This document shows, one piece after another, positions 1 through 8,574 of a stretch of 33,464 nt of DNA (position 1 is the first letter of the stretch; every line of letters begins with the position of its first letter). This DNA comes from an uncultured Prevotellaceae bacterium (lineage in GTDB: Bacteria; Bacteroidota; Bacteroidia; Bacteroidales; Bacteroidaceae). The stretch covers positions 1 to 33,464 of the forward strand of contig CACZDV010000033.1 of the NCBI GenBank assembly GCA_902780025.1. Reading direction: 5' to 3'. The translations under genes and the position numbers were made by a program. The notes under the pieces are model-generated. The model saw nothing but the letters and a program-made list of their open reading frames with translations, made no database searches and had not been told where the DNA came from.

Positions 1-2363
1 TCGTTGCCGTCGACGTCAATTTCCTGTGGCTCTTCGGCAAGTCGCCGTCGATGGAGATGATCAAGAACAAACGACCGGCACAGGCCTCGGAAATCTATAG
101 TGCCGACGGTCAGCAGATAGGCAAGTTCTTTAGCGAGAACCGTACACCAGTCAACTATGAGGACGTGGCTCCCGTATTCTGGGAAGCCCTCATCGACACA
201 GAGGACGAACGTTTCTACTCGCATCACGGCATCGACTATCAGGCCTTTGGTGCCGCCTTGAAAGATTACCTGCTGCACCACGACGCCCGCGGTGCCTCGA
301 CCATTACGCAGCAATTAGCCAAGAATCTCTTTCGCGTGCGTACCGAATATTCTACAGGACTCTTGGGCAACATCCCCGGTCTGAAGATGCTCATCATGAA
401 GAGCAAGGAGTGGATAACGGCCTACAAGTTGGAATACTTCTTCACCAAGGAGGAAATCCTGACACAGTATGCCAATACCGTCGATTTCGGCTCCAACGCC
501 TTCGGCATCAAGACGGCCGCCAAGACCTATTTCGGCACAACGCCCAAGGCGCTGACCGCCGAGCAGGCTGCCGTACTGGTGGGCATGCTCAAAGCCACCA
601 CCTATTATAATCCGCGCATCCATCCTGATAATGCGGTCAAGCGCCGTAACGTGGTACTTGACAACATGCGCCGCCATCATCATCTGACACAGACGGCCTA
701 CGACTCGCTCAAAATGACCGACATCGACCTTGACTTCAGCGTTGAGAGTGCCTACGATGGTCAGGCCAACTATTTCCGTGAGGCGGTAGCCAACGACCTG
801 AAAGAGTGGTGCCGCGACAACGGCTACGACCTCTATACCGACGGTCTGAAAATCTACACCACCCTCGACACCCGTATGCAACGCTATGCTGAGGCAGCCG
901 CAATCAAGCAAATGAAGCAGGTGCAGCGCAACTTCTGGCAGCATTGGGGCAAGACACACCCCTGGCAGGACGAGCGCCATCAGGAAATTGCCGGATTCAT
1001 CGAGGACATTGCCAAGCGACAGCCATACTACAAGATACTCGACAAGAAGTTTGCGGGCAATCAGGACAGCATCAACTACTACCTGAACAAGCCCCATACG
1101 GTCAAGCTCTTCGATTATGAGCAGGGTACTATCGAGCGCGAGATGTCGACGATGGACTCCATCCGCTACATGGTCAGTTTCATGCATTGCGGCTTCGTGG
1201 CCATCGAGCCTAACACGGGCTATGTCAAGGCATGGGTGGGCGACATCGACTTCGACTCCTGGAAATATGACAAGGTGACGGCCATGCGCCAGCCGGGCTC
1301 CACCTTCAAGCTCTTTGTCTATACCGAGGCCATGAACCAGGGACTCACGCCCTGCGACCGCCGCCGCGACTCCTACTTCGCCATGAAGGTTTACGACGCC
1401 AAGCAGAAGAAAGAGGTGACGTGGGCACCCACCAACGCCAACGGCTACTTCACGGGCGACTCCATGCCGCTGCGCGCCGCCTTTGCTCAGAGCATCAACT
1501 CCGTGGCCGTCAAGTTAGGTCAGGAGGTGGGCATCAAGAATATTGCCAACACCGCCCACGCCATGGGTATCAAGAGCGAACTCGATCCCACCCCCGCATT
1601 GGCGCTGGGTTCCAGCGACGTCAACCTGCTGGAACTGGTGAACAGCTACTCGACGGTTATCAACGACGGTAAGGCTCACGAGGCTATCCTCGTCACTCGC
1701 ATCCTCGACCGCGACGGCAACGAGATCTATACGGCGCCCAAGGAACAGAAGCAGGTCATCCCCTATCGTAGTGCCTTCCTTGTACAACAGTTGCTACAGG
1801 CTGGACTCCGCGAGCGCGGAGCCACTTCAATGAGCCTCTGGGGCTATGTCGGGAAGTATAACGATTCAGAGTTCGGCGGCAAGACGGGAACGTCCAACAA
1901 CCACTCCGACGCCTGGTTCGTCGGCGTGTCGCCCAAACTGGTTTGTGGTGCCTGGGTTGGCGGCGAGTATCGCTGTATCCACTTCCGTACGGGCGCCCTT
2001 GGTCAGGGTTCGCGCACGGCACTTCCCATCTGCGGCTACTTCCTAGAGTCCGTTCTGGGCGACCCCGCCTTCAAGCAGTATCACGGCAAGTTCGAGAAAG
2101 CCAAGGAGCCTAACCTCACGGCCGACCAGTACCTCAATTGCCAGTACGTCTATACGCCGCGTGACTCTGACTCCCTCAGCGTCGACAGCTTAGGCTTCGG
2201 CGAGATGGAGCAGGAAATAGAACTCGATGAGAACGGAGCCCCCGTGGTTAGGCAACAGGAACCCGAGAAAGCCGAACAGGCTACACCGGCCGACGGCAAC
2301 AACACCGAGGCCACGGAGCCTAAAAAGAAGGCACAGCCGGAATACGAGGACGTGTACTTCTAA
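1..2363 (+). CDS. Penicillin-binding protein 1A, bifunctional glycosyltransferase/transpeptidase (5' partial)
   Basis: Class A PBP that polymerises lipid II into glycan strands and cross-links them on the periplasmic face of the inner membrane. The reading frame is open to the left edge (first whole codon at position 3) and encodes VNFLWLFGKSPSM before the ATG at 51, a family-like stretch, so the gene begins outside the window and that ATG is internal. The glycosyltransferase motif EDERFYSHHG starts at 201 and is followed by QQLAKN. The transpeptidase motifs are STFK (1299-1310, nucleophile Ser at 1299), SIN (from 1491) and KTG (from 1881). The C-terminal tail after about 2200 is acidic and low complexity (Glu, Pro, Ala), as in many Bacteroidota PBP1A proteins. 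The missing part should be the cytoplasmic N-terminus and membrane anchor. It converges on the next gene with only 6 nt between stop codons. Identity is firm; the exact paralogue is not resolved. Confidence 0.95.
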   Translation, partial: VAVDVNFLWLFGKSPSMEMIKNKRPAQASEIYSADGQQIGKFFSENRTPVNYEDVAPVFWEALIDTEDERFYSHHGIDYQAFGAALKDYLLHHDARGASTITQQLAKNLFRVRTEYSTGLLGNIPGLKMLIMKSKEWITAYKLEYFFTKEEILTQYANTVDFGSNAFGIKTAAKTYFGTTPKALTAEQAAVLVGMLKATTYYNPRIHPDNAVKRRNVVLDNMRRHHHLTQTAYDSLKMTDIDLDFSVESAYDGQANYFREAVANDLKEWCRDNGYDLYTDGLKIYTTLDTRMQRYAEAAAIKQMKQVQRNFWQHWGKTHPWQDERHQEIAGFIEDIAKRQPYYKILDKKFAGNQDSINYYLNKPHTVKLFDYEQGTIEREMSTMDSIRYMVSFMHCGFVAIEPNTGYVKAWVGDIDFDSWKYDKVTAMRQPGSTFKLFVYTEAMNQGLTPCDRRRDSYFAMKVYDAKQKKEVTWAPTNANGYFTGDSMPLRAAFAQSINSVAVKLGQEVGIKNIANTAHAMGIKSELDPTPALALGSSDVNLLELVNSYSTVINDGKAHEAILVTRILDRDGNEIYTAPKEQKQVIPYRSAFLVQQLLQAGLRERGATSMSLWGYVGKYNDSEFGGKTGTSNNHSDAWFVGVSPKLVCGAWVGGEYRCIHFRTGALGQGSRTALPICGYFLESVLGDPAFKQYHGKFEKAKEPNLTADQYLNCQYVYTPRDSDSLSVDSLGFGEMEQEIELDENGAPVVRQQEPEKAEQATPADGNNTEATEPKKKAQPEYEDVYF

Positions 2364-2369
2364 ATCCTC

Positions 2370-3440
2370 CTAAGACAACAGAATCTGAACGATACGCTCT
2401 GCGGTGCGTCCGTCCCAACGATCGGGAAGGGCGCACTTTTTCCATTGTCCTGCTACCATGTCTGACAAGGCAGCACGGAGTTTGTCTGTATCACCGCCTA
2501 CCAGTACGTTCGTACCCACAGTGACCGTCTCCTGATGTTCGGTATAACTGTTCAGCGTGATGCAGGGAACGCCATTGAACGTTGCTTCTTCAGCCACATT
2601 GCCCGAGTCGGTAATGATGCCCTTGGCATGAGCCGTCAGCCAACCGAACTCCAAGTATGGGAGGGATGGGTGAAGGGTGATGTGGAATGGTTGAAGGGAG
2701 GTCTGTAGTTGTTTAACCACACCGAGTGCAGGTTCTCGTAGCGGGGCGATAACGGGCACGTCGCCCGCAGCCTCGGCTATCGCCCGTAGCATCTTTGCAA
2801 GATGTTCCTCATCGTTGAGCAGGGCACGACGGTTGAGCGTGAGTACCAGATAACGCTGCTCATCGACCTCGATGGCAGGACGACAGAGCCGCGGCAGGTT
2901 GAAGCGCAGCGAGTCCATCAGGATGTTACCCACCATATATGTATTGTTGCCGTCTGCCTGTTCCCGTGTGGCCACGCCCGTACTCTTGACGCCCGCCGTG
3001 AACAGATAGTCCGACAGGGCATCGATGACCAGGCGGTTCACCTCCTTCGGCATGGTGATGTCAAACGAGCGCGTACCCGCCACGAGGTGCGCCAATTTCA
3101 CTCCCCGCTTCTTGGCGGTGATGGCAGCAGCCATCGTCGAAGCAAGGTCGTCCACCACAATCACCACGTCGGCAGGACGCTCGTCCAGATAGCGGTCGAA
3201 GGCACCCATCACCTGCACCGTAATCTCGTTCAAACGCTGGCTGTCTACGTCTAAACAGACGTCAGGATGCGGCATCTGCAGGTCGTCAAACAACGACGGT
3301 TCCAGCGTCGGGTCGCCCTCACGTCCGGCATATACCAGTTGATACTCCGCTCCCCCACTCTTCTGAATGGCACGAATCAGCGGGGCTACCTTCACGAAGT
3401 TTGGGCGTGCCCCCACAACAATACAAATCTTCTTCATCAT
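2370..3440 (-). CDS. UDP-N-acetylglucosamine 2-epimerase (WecB-like), divergent
   Basis: A GT-B-fold protein of 356 residues, of the non-hydrolysing UDP-GlcNAc 2-epimerase family, which interconverts UDP-GlcNAc and UDP-ManNAc for surface polysaccharide synthesis in the cytoplasm. The start at 3440 (MMKKICIVVGARPNF) matches the family N-terminus. Upstream in-frame codons lie beyond the promoter box at 3466-3474, so a longer protein is unlikely. The C-terminal nucleotide-sugar region is well kept: TDSGNVAEEATFNGVP, then TEHQETVTVGTNVLVGG. The active-site region is not standard. The usual VEAGLR reads LVAGTR (Val120 where Glu is expected), the usual HR(R/E) reads NRR (Asn203 where His is expected), and the N-terminal GQH motif reads GRE. 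Asp97/98 and Glu133 seem to be kept. It may be an epimerase of altered substrate or an inactive paralogue. It is divergent from carB and does not lie in a polysaccharide cluster here. Confidence 0.8.
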   Translation of the reverse strand: MMKKICIVVGARPNFVKVAPLIRAIQKSGGAEYQLVYAGREGDPTLEPSLFDDLQMPHPDVCLDVDSQRLNEITVQVMGAFDRYLDERPADVVIVVDDLASTMAAAITAKKRGVKLAHLVAGTRSFDITMPKEVNRLVIDALSDYLFTAGVKSTGVATREQADGNNTYMVGNILMDSLRFNLPRLCRPAIEVDEQRYLVLTLNRRALLNDEEHLAKMLRAIAEAAGDVPVIAPLREPALGVVKQLQTSLQPFHITLHPSLPYLEFGWLTAHAKGIITDSGNVAEEATFNGVPCITLNSYTEHQETVTVGTNVLVGGDTDKLRAALSDMVAGQWKKCALPDRWDGRTAERIVQILLS

Positions 3441-3465
3441 TACATTCTCGTTTCGTAATTCTGCT

Positions 3466-3498
3466 GCAAAGATACAATTTACTAAATAAAATACCAAA
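3466..3498 (-). promoter_or_regulatory. Promoter of the WecB-like gene
   Basis: Reading the minus strand, a -33 TTTG (3498-3495) is followed after 20 nt by TATCTTTGC (3474-3466), a full match to the Bacteroidota -7 consensus TAnnTTTGC. The start codon is about 25 nt downstream. It excludes the more upstream in-frame starts. Confidence 0.75.
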
Positions 3499-3554
3499 AA
3501 TATTCGCTCTTTTCTTACTTTCATTACATAATTGTAATTTTTATGCAAAGATTC

Positions 3555-3586
3555 TTGGCTGTGTCCCAAAAACTTCGTACCTTTGC
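3555..3586 (+). promoter_or_regulatory. Promoter of carB
   Basis: TTG (3555-3557), 20 nt, then TACCTTTGC (3578-3586) fit the Bacteroidota -33/-7 promoter. The carB start at 3621 lies 34 nt downstream of the -7 box. An in-frame ATG at 3543 lies upstream of this promoter and is therefore rejected as the start. Confidence 0.75.
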
Positions 3587-3620
3587 AGCCCAGAATGGAA
3601 CTTACAAACACAGCATTTAT

Positions 3621-6600
3621 ATGAAAAAGCAAATGAAAAAGGTGCTCGTTCTTGGTTCGGGTGCCCTTAAAATCGGACAAGCTGGCGAGTTTGACTATTC
3701 TGGCTCCCAGGCGCTAAAAGCGCTTCGTGAGGAGGGAATCTCCTCCGTGTTAGTAAACCCCAACATCGCTACGATCCAGACGTCGGAGGGAATTGCCGAC
3801 AAGGTTTACTTTCAGCCTGTAACCCCTTACTTTGTCACAGAGATTATTAAAAAGGAGCGTCCTGACGGTATTCTCTTGGCTTTCGGTGGCCAAACGGCCC
3901 TGAACTGTGGTACTGAGCTCTACCAGAGCGGCGTACTGAAGGAGTATGGTGTTGAGGTGCTTGGAACCAGCGTCGAAGCCATCATGAACACGGAAGACCG
4001 TGACCTGTTCGTCAAGAAACTGGCTGAGGTCGACCTGAAGGTGCCTGTGAGCCACGCCGTCGAGAACATGGAGGATGCCCTGAAGGCTGCCCGCGAGATT
4101 GGTTTCCCCATCATGATTCGCTCGGCCTACGCCCTGGGGGGGCTCGGAAGTGGTATTTGTCCCGATGAAAAGGCATTTATTGAACTGGCAGAGTCTGCCT
4201 TCACGTTTGCTCCGCAGATTCTTGTAGAGGAGTCGCTGAAGGGTTGGAAGGAGATCGAGTTCGAGTGCATCCGCGACGCCAACGACCGCTGCTTCACGGT
4301 CGCCTCAATGGAGAACTTCGACCCTCTGGGCATCCACACGGGTGAGTCTATCGTGGTGGCTCCTACCTGTTCGTTGACCGAGGAGCAGGTGAAGATGCTG
4401 CAGGAAATCACCATTAAGTGTGTGAAGCACCTGGGCATCGTCGGCGAGTGTAACATCCAGTTTGCGTTCAACGCCAAGACCAACGACTACCGCATTATTG
4501 AGATAAACGCTCGCTTGAGCCGAAGCAGCGCATTAGCATCAAAGGCAACGGGTTATCCTCTCGCCTTCGTAGCTGCTAAAATTGCCCTCGGCTACACGCT
4601 CGACCAGATTGGCGAGATGGGCACTACCTCGTCGGCCTACGTCGCTCCGAGCCTCGACTATATGATTTGTAAGATTCCGCGTTGGGACCTCACGAAGTTC
4701 GTGGGTGTCAGCCGTCAGATTGGCTCGTCGATGAAGTCCGTCGGCGAAATCATGAGTATCGGCCGCTCGTTCGAGGAGATGATGCAGAAAGGTCTGCGCA
4801 TGATTGGCCAGGGCATGCACGGCTTCGTGGGCAACGACCACACGAAGTTCGATGATCTGGACGATGCACTCCAGAACCCCACCGACCTGCGTATCTTCGC
4901 TATCGCACAGGCATTGGAGGAGGGCTACACGGTAGAGCGCATTGAGGAACTGACGAAGATTGACGTATGGTTCTTGGAGCGCCTGAAGCACATCGTTGAC
5001 TTAAAGCATAAATTGCAGACATATAACAAGTTGGAAGATCTGCCTGATGAGTTCCTTCTGGAAGTAAAGCGCTGTGGATTCTCAGACTTCCAGATTGCTC
5101 GTTTCGTGCTGAAGCCCCAGAGCGGCAATATGGAGAAGGAGAACCTCGAAGTACGCAAGTACCGCAAGGAGCGTGGCGTCATGCCCTCAGTAAAGCGCAT
5201 CCCGACGGTAGCCTCCGAGCATCCTGAGCTGACCAACTATCTCTACTTCACGTACACACATACGCCCGCGTTCAGCAACCCTGAAGGCGAGCTGTACAAG
5301 CCCAAGCATGATATCAACTACTATAATAATGAGAAGTCGGTGGTGGTGCTTGGCTCAGGTGCCTATCGCATCGGTTCTTCAGTTGAGTTCGACTGGTGCT
5401 CGGTGAACGCTATCAACACGGCGCGCAAGCTGGGCTACAAGTCCATCATGATCAACTACAACCCCGAGACTGTCTCTACAGACTACGACATGTGCGACCG
5501 CCTCTACTTTGACGAACTGAGCCTTGAGCGCGTACTCGACGTCATCGACCTGGAGTCGCCCAAGGGTGTCATCGTCTCGGTGGGTGGTCAGATTCCTAAC
5601 AACCTGGCTATGAAGCTGCACCGTCAGGGTGTGCCCGTCTTGGGAACCAGCCCCGTCAACATCGACCGCGCTGAAAACCGCGACAAGTTCTCGGCCATGC
5701 TCGACAAGCTCGGTATCGACCAGCCCGCATGGCGTGCGCTGACTTCGTTCGACGACGTGAAGGAGTTCGTCAACCAGGTGGGCTATCCTGTGCTCGTACG
5801 TCCCTCGTACGTTCTCTCAGGTGCTGCTATGAACGTCTGCTACGACGACGAGGAGTTGCATCGCTTCCTCAATATGGCTACCGAAGTGTCGAAAGAGTTC
5901 CCCGTAGTCATCTCGAAGTTCATGACTGAGACCAAGGAGATTGAATTCGACGCCGTTGCCGACAAGGGCGAGGTCATCGAGTACGCCATCTCCGAGCATG
6001 TTGAGTATGCAGGTGTTCACTCAGGCGACGCCACGATGGTTTTCCCCGCCCAGCACATCTACTACTCTACTATTCGTCAGATTAAGAACATATCGCGCAA
6101 GATAGCCAAGGAACTGAACATCTCAGGTCCATTCAACATCCAATTCCTCGCCAAGAACCGCGAGGTGAAGGTCATCGAGTGCAACCTGCGCGCCTCACGT
6201 TCGTTCCCCTTCGTCAGCAAGATTCTGAAGCGCAACTTCATCGAGACAGCTACGAAGATTATGCTTGACGCACCCTACGAGCGTCCCGACCGTTCTGAAT
6301 TCGACATCGACCGCATCGGCGTCAAGGCTAGCCAATTCTCGTTCGCACGTCTGCAGAATGCCGACCCCGTACTGGGTGTCGATATGTCGTCAACGGGTGA
6401 GGTTGGATGCTTAGGTGACAGCTTGAATGAAGCCTTGTTAAATGCTTTGATAGCAACTGGTTATCGTCTGCCGAAGAAATCGGTACTCATCTCCTCGGGT
6501 GCTGCCAAAGGCAAGGTGTCACTCCTTGAGCCGGCACAGGAGTTGGTGAAGAAAGGCTTCGAAGTCTACGCCACTGGCGGCACCGCCAAGTTCTTCAACG

Positions 6601-6881
6601 AGAACGGCGTAAAGGCCACGCCCGTCAACTGGCCTGATGAGGAAGGCGAGAACAACGTGATGGATATGATTGCCGCCCACAAGTTCGACCTCATCGTCAA
6701 TGTGCCGAAGAACCACACGAAGCGCGAGCTGACCAACGGCTACCGCATCCGCCGTGGAGCCATCGACCACAATATCCCCCTGATGACCAACGTCCGTCTG
6801 GCCAAAGCCTTCATCGAGGCCTTCACCGCCATGAAGCAGGAGGACATACAAATCAAGCCCTGGCAGGAGTACAACAGCTAA
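3621..6881 (+). CDS. carB: Carbamoyl-phosphate synthase large subunit
   Basis: Large subunit of carbamoyl-phosphate synthase. It makes carbamoyl phosphate from bicarbonate, ATP and ammonia delivered by the small subunit CarA, feeding pyrimidine and arginine synthesis in the cytosol. The 1086-residue protein has the family layout: an N-terminal carboxyphosphate domain starting VLVLGSGALKIGQAGEFDYS, an oligomerisation region in the middle, a second homologous half starting VVVLGSGAYRIGSSVEFDW, and a C-terminal MGS-like allosteric domain with VLISSGAAKGK and YATGGTAKFF. Both halves carry ATP-grasp hallmarks such as EINARLSRSSALASKATG and ECNLRASRSFPFVSK. The start at 3621 is chosen because the promoter at 3555-3586 lies just upstream. 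A second in-frame ATG at 3633 is possible. No carA is adjacent, so the small subunit must be encoded elsewhere. Confidence 0.97.
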   Translation: MKKQMKKVLVLGSGALKIGQAGEFDYSGSQALKALREEGISSVLVNPNIATIQTSEGIADKVYFQPVTPYFVTEIIKKERPDGILLAFGGQTALNCGTELYQSGVLKEYGVEVLGTSVEAIMNTEDRDLFVKKLAEVDLKVPVSHAVENMEDALKAAREIGFPIMIRSAYALGGLGSGICPDEKAFIELAESAFTFAPQILVEESLKGWKEIEFECIRDANDRCFTVASMENFDPLGIHTGESIVVAPTCSLTEEQVKMLQEITIKCVKHLGIVGECNIQFAFNAKTNDYRIIEINARLSRSSALASKATGYPLAFVAAKIALGYTLDQIGEMGTTSSAYVAPSLDYMICKIPRWDLTKFVGVSRQIGSSMKSVGEIMSIGRSFEEMMQKGLRMIGQGMHGFVGNDHTKFDDLDDALQNPTDLRIFAIAQALEEGYTVERIEELTKIDVWFLERLKHIVDLKHKLQTYNKLEDLPDEFLLEVKRCGFSDFQIARFVLKPQSGNMEKENLEVRKYRKERGVMPSVKRIPTVASEHPELTNYLYFTYTHTPAFSNPEGELYKPKHDINYYNNEKSVVVLGSGAYRIGSSVEFDWCSVNAINTARKLGYKSIMINYNPETVSTDYDMCDRLYFDELSLERVLDVIDLESPKGVIVSVGGQIPNNLAMKLHRQGVPVLGTSPVNIDRAENRDKFSAMLDKLGIDQPAWRALTSFDDVKEFVNQVGYPVLVRPSYVLSGAAMNVCYDDEELHRFLNMATEVSKEFPVVISKFMTETKEIEFDAVADKGEVIEYAISEHVEYAGVHSGDATMVFPAQHIYYSTIRQIKNISRKIAKELNISGPFNIQFLAKNREVKVIECNLRASRSFPFVSKILKRNFIETATKIMLDAPYERPDRSEFDIDRIGVKASQFSFARLQNADPVLGVDMSSTGEVGCLGDSLNEALLNALIATGYRLPKKSVLISSGAAKGKVSLLEPAQELVKKGFEVYATGGTAKFFNENGVKATPVNWPDEEGENNVMDMIAAHKFDLIVNVPKNHTKRELTNGYRIRRGAIDHNIPLMTNVRLAKAFIEAFTAMKQEDIQIKPWQEYNS

Positions 6882-6911
6882 GCAACTTTCTGCGGGAGTA
6901 CAACAATTAAG
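6866..6911 (+). repeat. Direct repeat around the carB stop codon
   Basis: Two 17-nt copies, at 6866-6882 and 6895-6911, match at 15 of 17 positions and both include a TAA. The first copy holds the carB stop codon. The offset is 29 nt, so the second copy is out of frame and non-coding. It looks like a small tandem duplication of the gene end. Confidence 0.6.
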
Positions 6912-6914
6912 AGA

Positions 6915-6971
6915 TTAGTCCGTTCAAACCCGGAGTTTAGTCCGACTAAACCCGAGGTTTGGACGGACTAA
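6915..6971. repeat. Nested palindrome between carB and the nitrilase gene
   Basis: The outer arms TTAGTCCGTTCAAACC (6915-6930) and GGTTTGGACGGACTAA (6956-6971) pair over 16 positions with a single G-U. Within the loop lies a second palindrome, TTTAGTCCGACTAAA (6936-6950). The element sits between the convergent 3' ends of carB and the nitrilase gene, so it could act as a two-way terminator or be a dispersed repeat. The inner 15-mer recurs at 24950-24964. Confidence 0.75.
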
Positions 6972-7046
6972 AATATTGGGAATTACCTGTTAGTTGAATT
7001 AACTAAAACTGAAACGCTTTGCAATCCCAAGCCTTAGCGGCAACCG

Positions 7047-7802
7047 TCAGTCGCGGTCGTCGAGTACGCGGAAGCGGCTGCGGATGCTATCGAGAGAGGA
7101 AAAGTCCAGCGAAACGGTCTTTGCCTCTTCTTTATTAGCCTCGCATATCAGTATGGTCTCTCCCTGGGAATCGCATACGAGACTTTCGCCCAGGTAATGG
7201 CAGTATTGGTCGTCGCCCACGCGGTTGGCCCCGATGAGATAGCATTGATTCTCAACAGCTCTGGCACGGGTAAGCACCCGCCACGCCTGCTGGCGCTTCT
7301 CGGGCCAGTTGGCAACGACGATGATAGCGTCGTACTCTCCTGCCCTACCGTAGCGCGCCCAGAGCGGGAACCGCAGGTCGTAGCACGTCAGCAGCAGGAA
7401 TCGGTGGCCCTGCCAGGTGGCAACGATATGGTCGGTACCTGCTGTGATGTACTCGTCCTCATGGCCGTAGGTGAAGAGGTGGTGCTTGTCATAATAATAG
7501 GTGTCGTCGGGGGTGACGAAATAATGACGATTGTGGTAAGACTCGTCTGCCGTGCGTATCAGGAGGCTTCCGGAGATGGCGCACGAATGTTTCACGGCCA
7601 TCTGTCGCATCCAATTTAGTGCGATGGAATCTTCGTTTTCTGCAATATCATGTGGTGTGGTGGCAAAGCCTGTCGCCCACATCTCGGGGAGAACATAAAG
7701 GTCGGAACCTGCGGTTTCATCAAAGAGCCGCTGCACATTTTTGACGTTTTCATCGGGATTTGCCCAACTTACGTTTGTCTGTAGAATCGTTACTTTGAAC
7801 AT
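7047..7802 (-). CDS. Carbon-nitrogen hydrolase, omega-amidase (YafV/NIT2) type
   Basis: Cytosolic nitrilase-superfamily amidase of 251 residues. Members of this subgroup hydrolyse alpha-ketoglutaramate or alpha-ketosuccinamate, by-products of glutamine and asparagine transamination. The Glu-Lys-Cys triad is visible: Glu40 in LPEMW, Lys106 in YDKHHLF and Cys140 in LLTCYDLRFPLW. The CYDLRFP.W string is typical of the YafV branch. The start at 7802 (MFKVTILQTN) fits the family N-terminus. Extending it upstream would run into the end of trmN6. It lies 14 nt downstream of trmN6 on the same strand and is probably cotranscribed with it. Substrate assignment rests on subfamily resemblance only. Confidence 0.88.
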   Translation of the reverse strand: MFKVTILQTNVSWANPDENVKNVQRLFDETAGSDLYVLPEMWATGFATTPHDIAENEDSIALNWMRQMAVKHSCAISGSLLIRTADESYHNRHYFVTPDDTYYYDKHHLFTYGHEDEYITAGTDHIVATWQGHRFLLLTCYDLRFPLWARYGRAGEYDAIIVVANWPEKRQQAWRVLTRARAVENQCYLIGANRVGDDQYCHYLGESLVCDSQGETILICEANKEEAKTVSLDFSSLDSIRSRFRVLDDRD

Positions 7803-7816
7803 GGAAGAATTGGAGA

Positions 7817-8557
7817 TTAGAGATAGAAGTCTTTTGTCAGTTGCTGATACCAGTCGGAGCGTTCGTTGGGTGCCATCTCGATGATGCCCTCCGTGAGTTC
7901 CAACTCGCAGGGATGCTTGCGGAAAGCTATCAGGTAGCGACGGGGCTGCTTGCGCGGCGTCGTATGGACGGCACACTCTCGCGACTTAAAAAATCCTGCC
8001 AACGCGGCCACACCTTCCAGACGTGACTTGCAGTCGAAGGGAATGACTACCGACAGTTCCCCGTCATCGGCCAGCAGTCTCCACGCTGTAGCCATCAGGT
8101 CGTGATAGGTCAACGAGGCAGTATGGCGGGCTAAAGTGCGCTGGCTGTCGGGACTTTCCAACGACTCGACGAAATAAGGCGGATTGGAGACGATAGAGGT
8201 AAAGGGGGAAGAGCTTTCGTGGACTGTGGAGTGTGTAGTGTGGAGGGAGATTTCTGAAGGGTGAAGAGTGCGTATATCGGCATTTATAATCTGAATCCGA
8301 CTGGCAAATGGCGATATCGCGACATTTTCGCGAGCCTGGGCGACGGCATCGACATCCACGTCGACACCTACCACCTGCGCCTCCGGAAATCGTTGCGCCA
8401 TCATGAGGGCTATCAGCCCTGTGCCTGTACCGATATCAAGCACCATCCGTCCCCCTCGTGCCCATGCACCGAGCAGGGTTCCGTCGGTACCCACTTTCAT
8501 GGCACAACGGTCTTGACGAACCGTAAATTGTTGAAATTGGAAATAATTATTTGCCAT
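7817..8557 (-). CDS. trmN6: tRNA1(Val) (adenine(37)-N6)-methyltransferase
   Basis: SAM-dependent methyltransferase of the YfiC/TrmN6 family that makes m6A at position 37 of tRNA1-Val. The 246-residue protein has the family N-terminus (FQFQQFTVRQDRCAMKVGTDG), SAM-binding motif I at residues 41-47 (DIGTGTG) and the catalytic NPPY at 125-128. The start at 8557 (MANNYF) matches the family and sits just downstream of a -7 box. Between motif DIRT and the segment before NPPY there is an unusual Ser/His/Thr-rich stretch (about residues 96-118), encoded by purine-biased repeat-like DNA at about 8205-8270. It lengthens the usual loop by an estimated 15 residues. It leads a two-gene unit with the nitrilase. 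Confidence 0.9.
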   Translation of the reverse strand: MANNYFQFQQFTVRQDRCAMKVGTDGTLLGAWARGGRMVLDIGTGTGLIALMMAQRFPEAQVVGVDVDVDAVAQARENVAISPFASRIQIINADIRTLHPSEISLHTTHSTVHESSSPFTSIVSNPPYFVESLESPDSQRTLARHTASLTYHDLMATAWRLLADDGELSVVIPFDCKSRLEGVAALAGFFKSRECAVHTTPRKQPRRYLIAFRKHPCELELTEGIIEMAPNERSDWYQQLTKDFYL

Positions 8558-8565
8558 AAACGGGT

Positions 8566-8574
8566 ACAAAGTTA
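8566..8574 (-). promoter_or_regulatory. -7 box of the trmN6 promoter
   Basis: On the minus strand TAACTTTGT fits TAnnTTTG and lies 8 nt upstream of the trmN6 ATG, implying a very short leader. No convincing -33 TTTG was found at the usual distance, so the promoter may need an activator or be weak. Confidence 0.55.

Noticed and set aside
315-1187. Long open frame on the minus strand inside the PBP1A gene
   Set aside because: It lies wholly opposite a clearly recognisable coding region and its translation has no family-like motifs. High G+C at third positions makes antisense frames common here.
2655-2712. Purine-rich stretch in the WecB-like gene that resembles the intergenic repeats
   Set aside because: The encoded segment seems of normal length for the family, so an insertion cannot be shown.
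3543-3620. N-terminal extension of carB from the ATG at 3543
   Set aside because: It starts upstream of a strong promoter (3555-3586) and the added residues do not belong to the family N-terminus.
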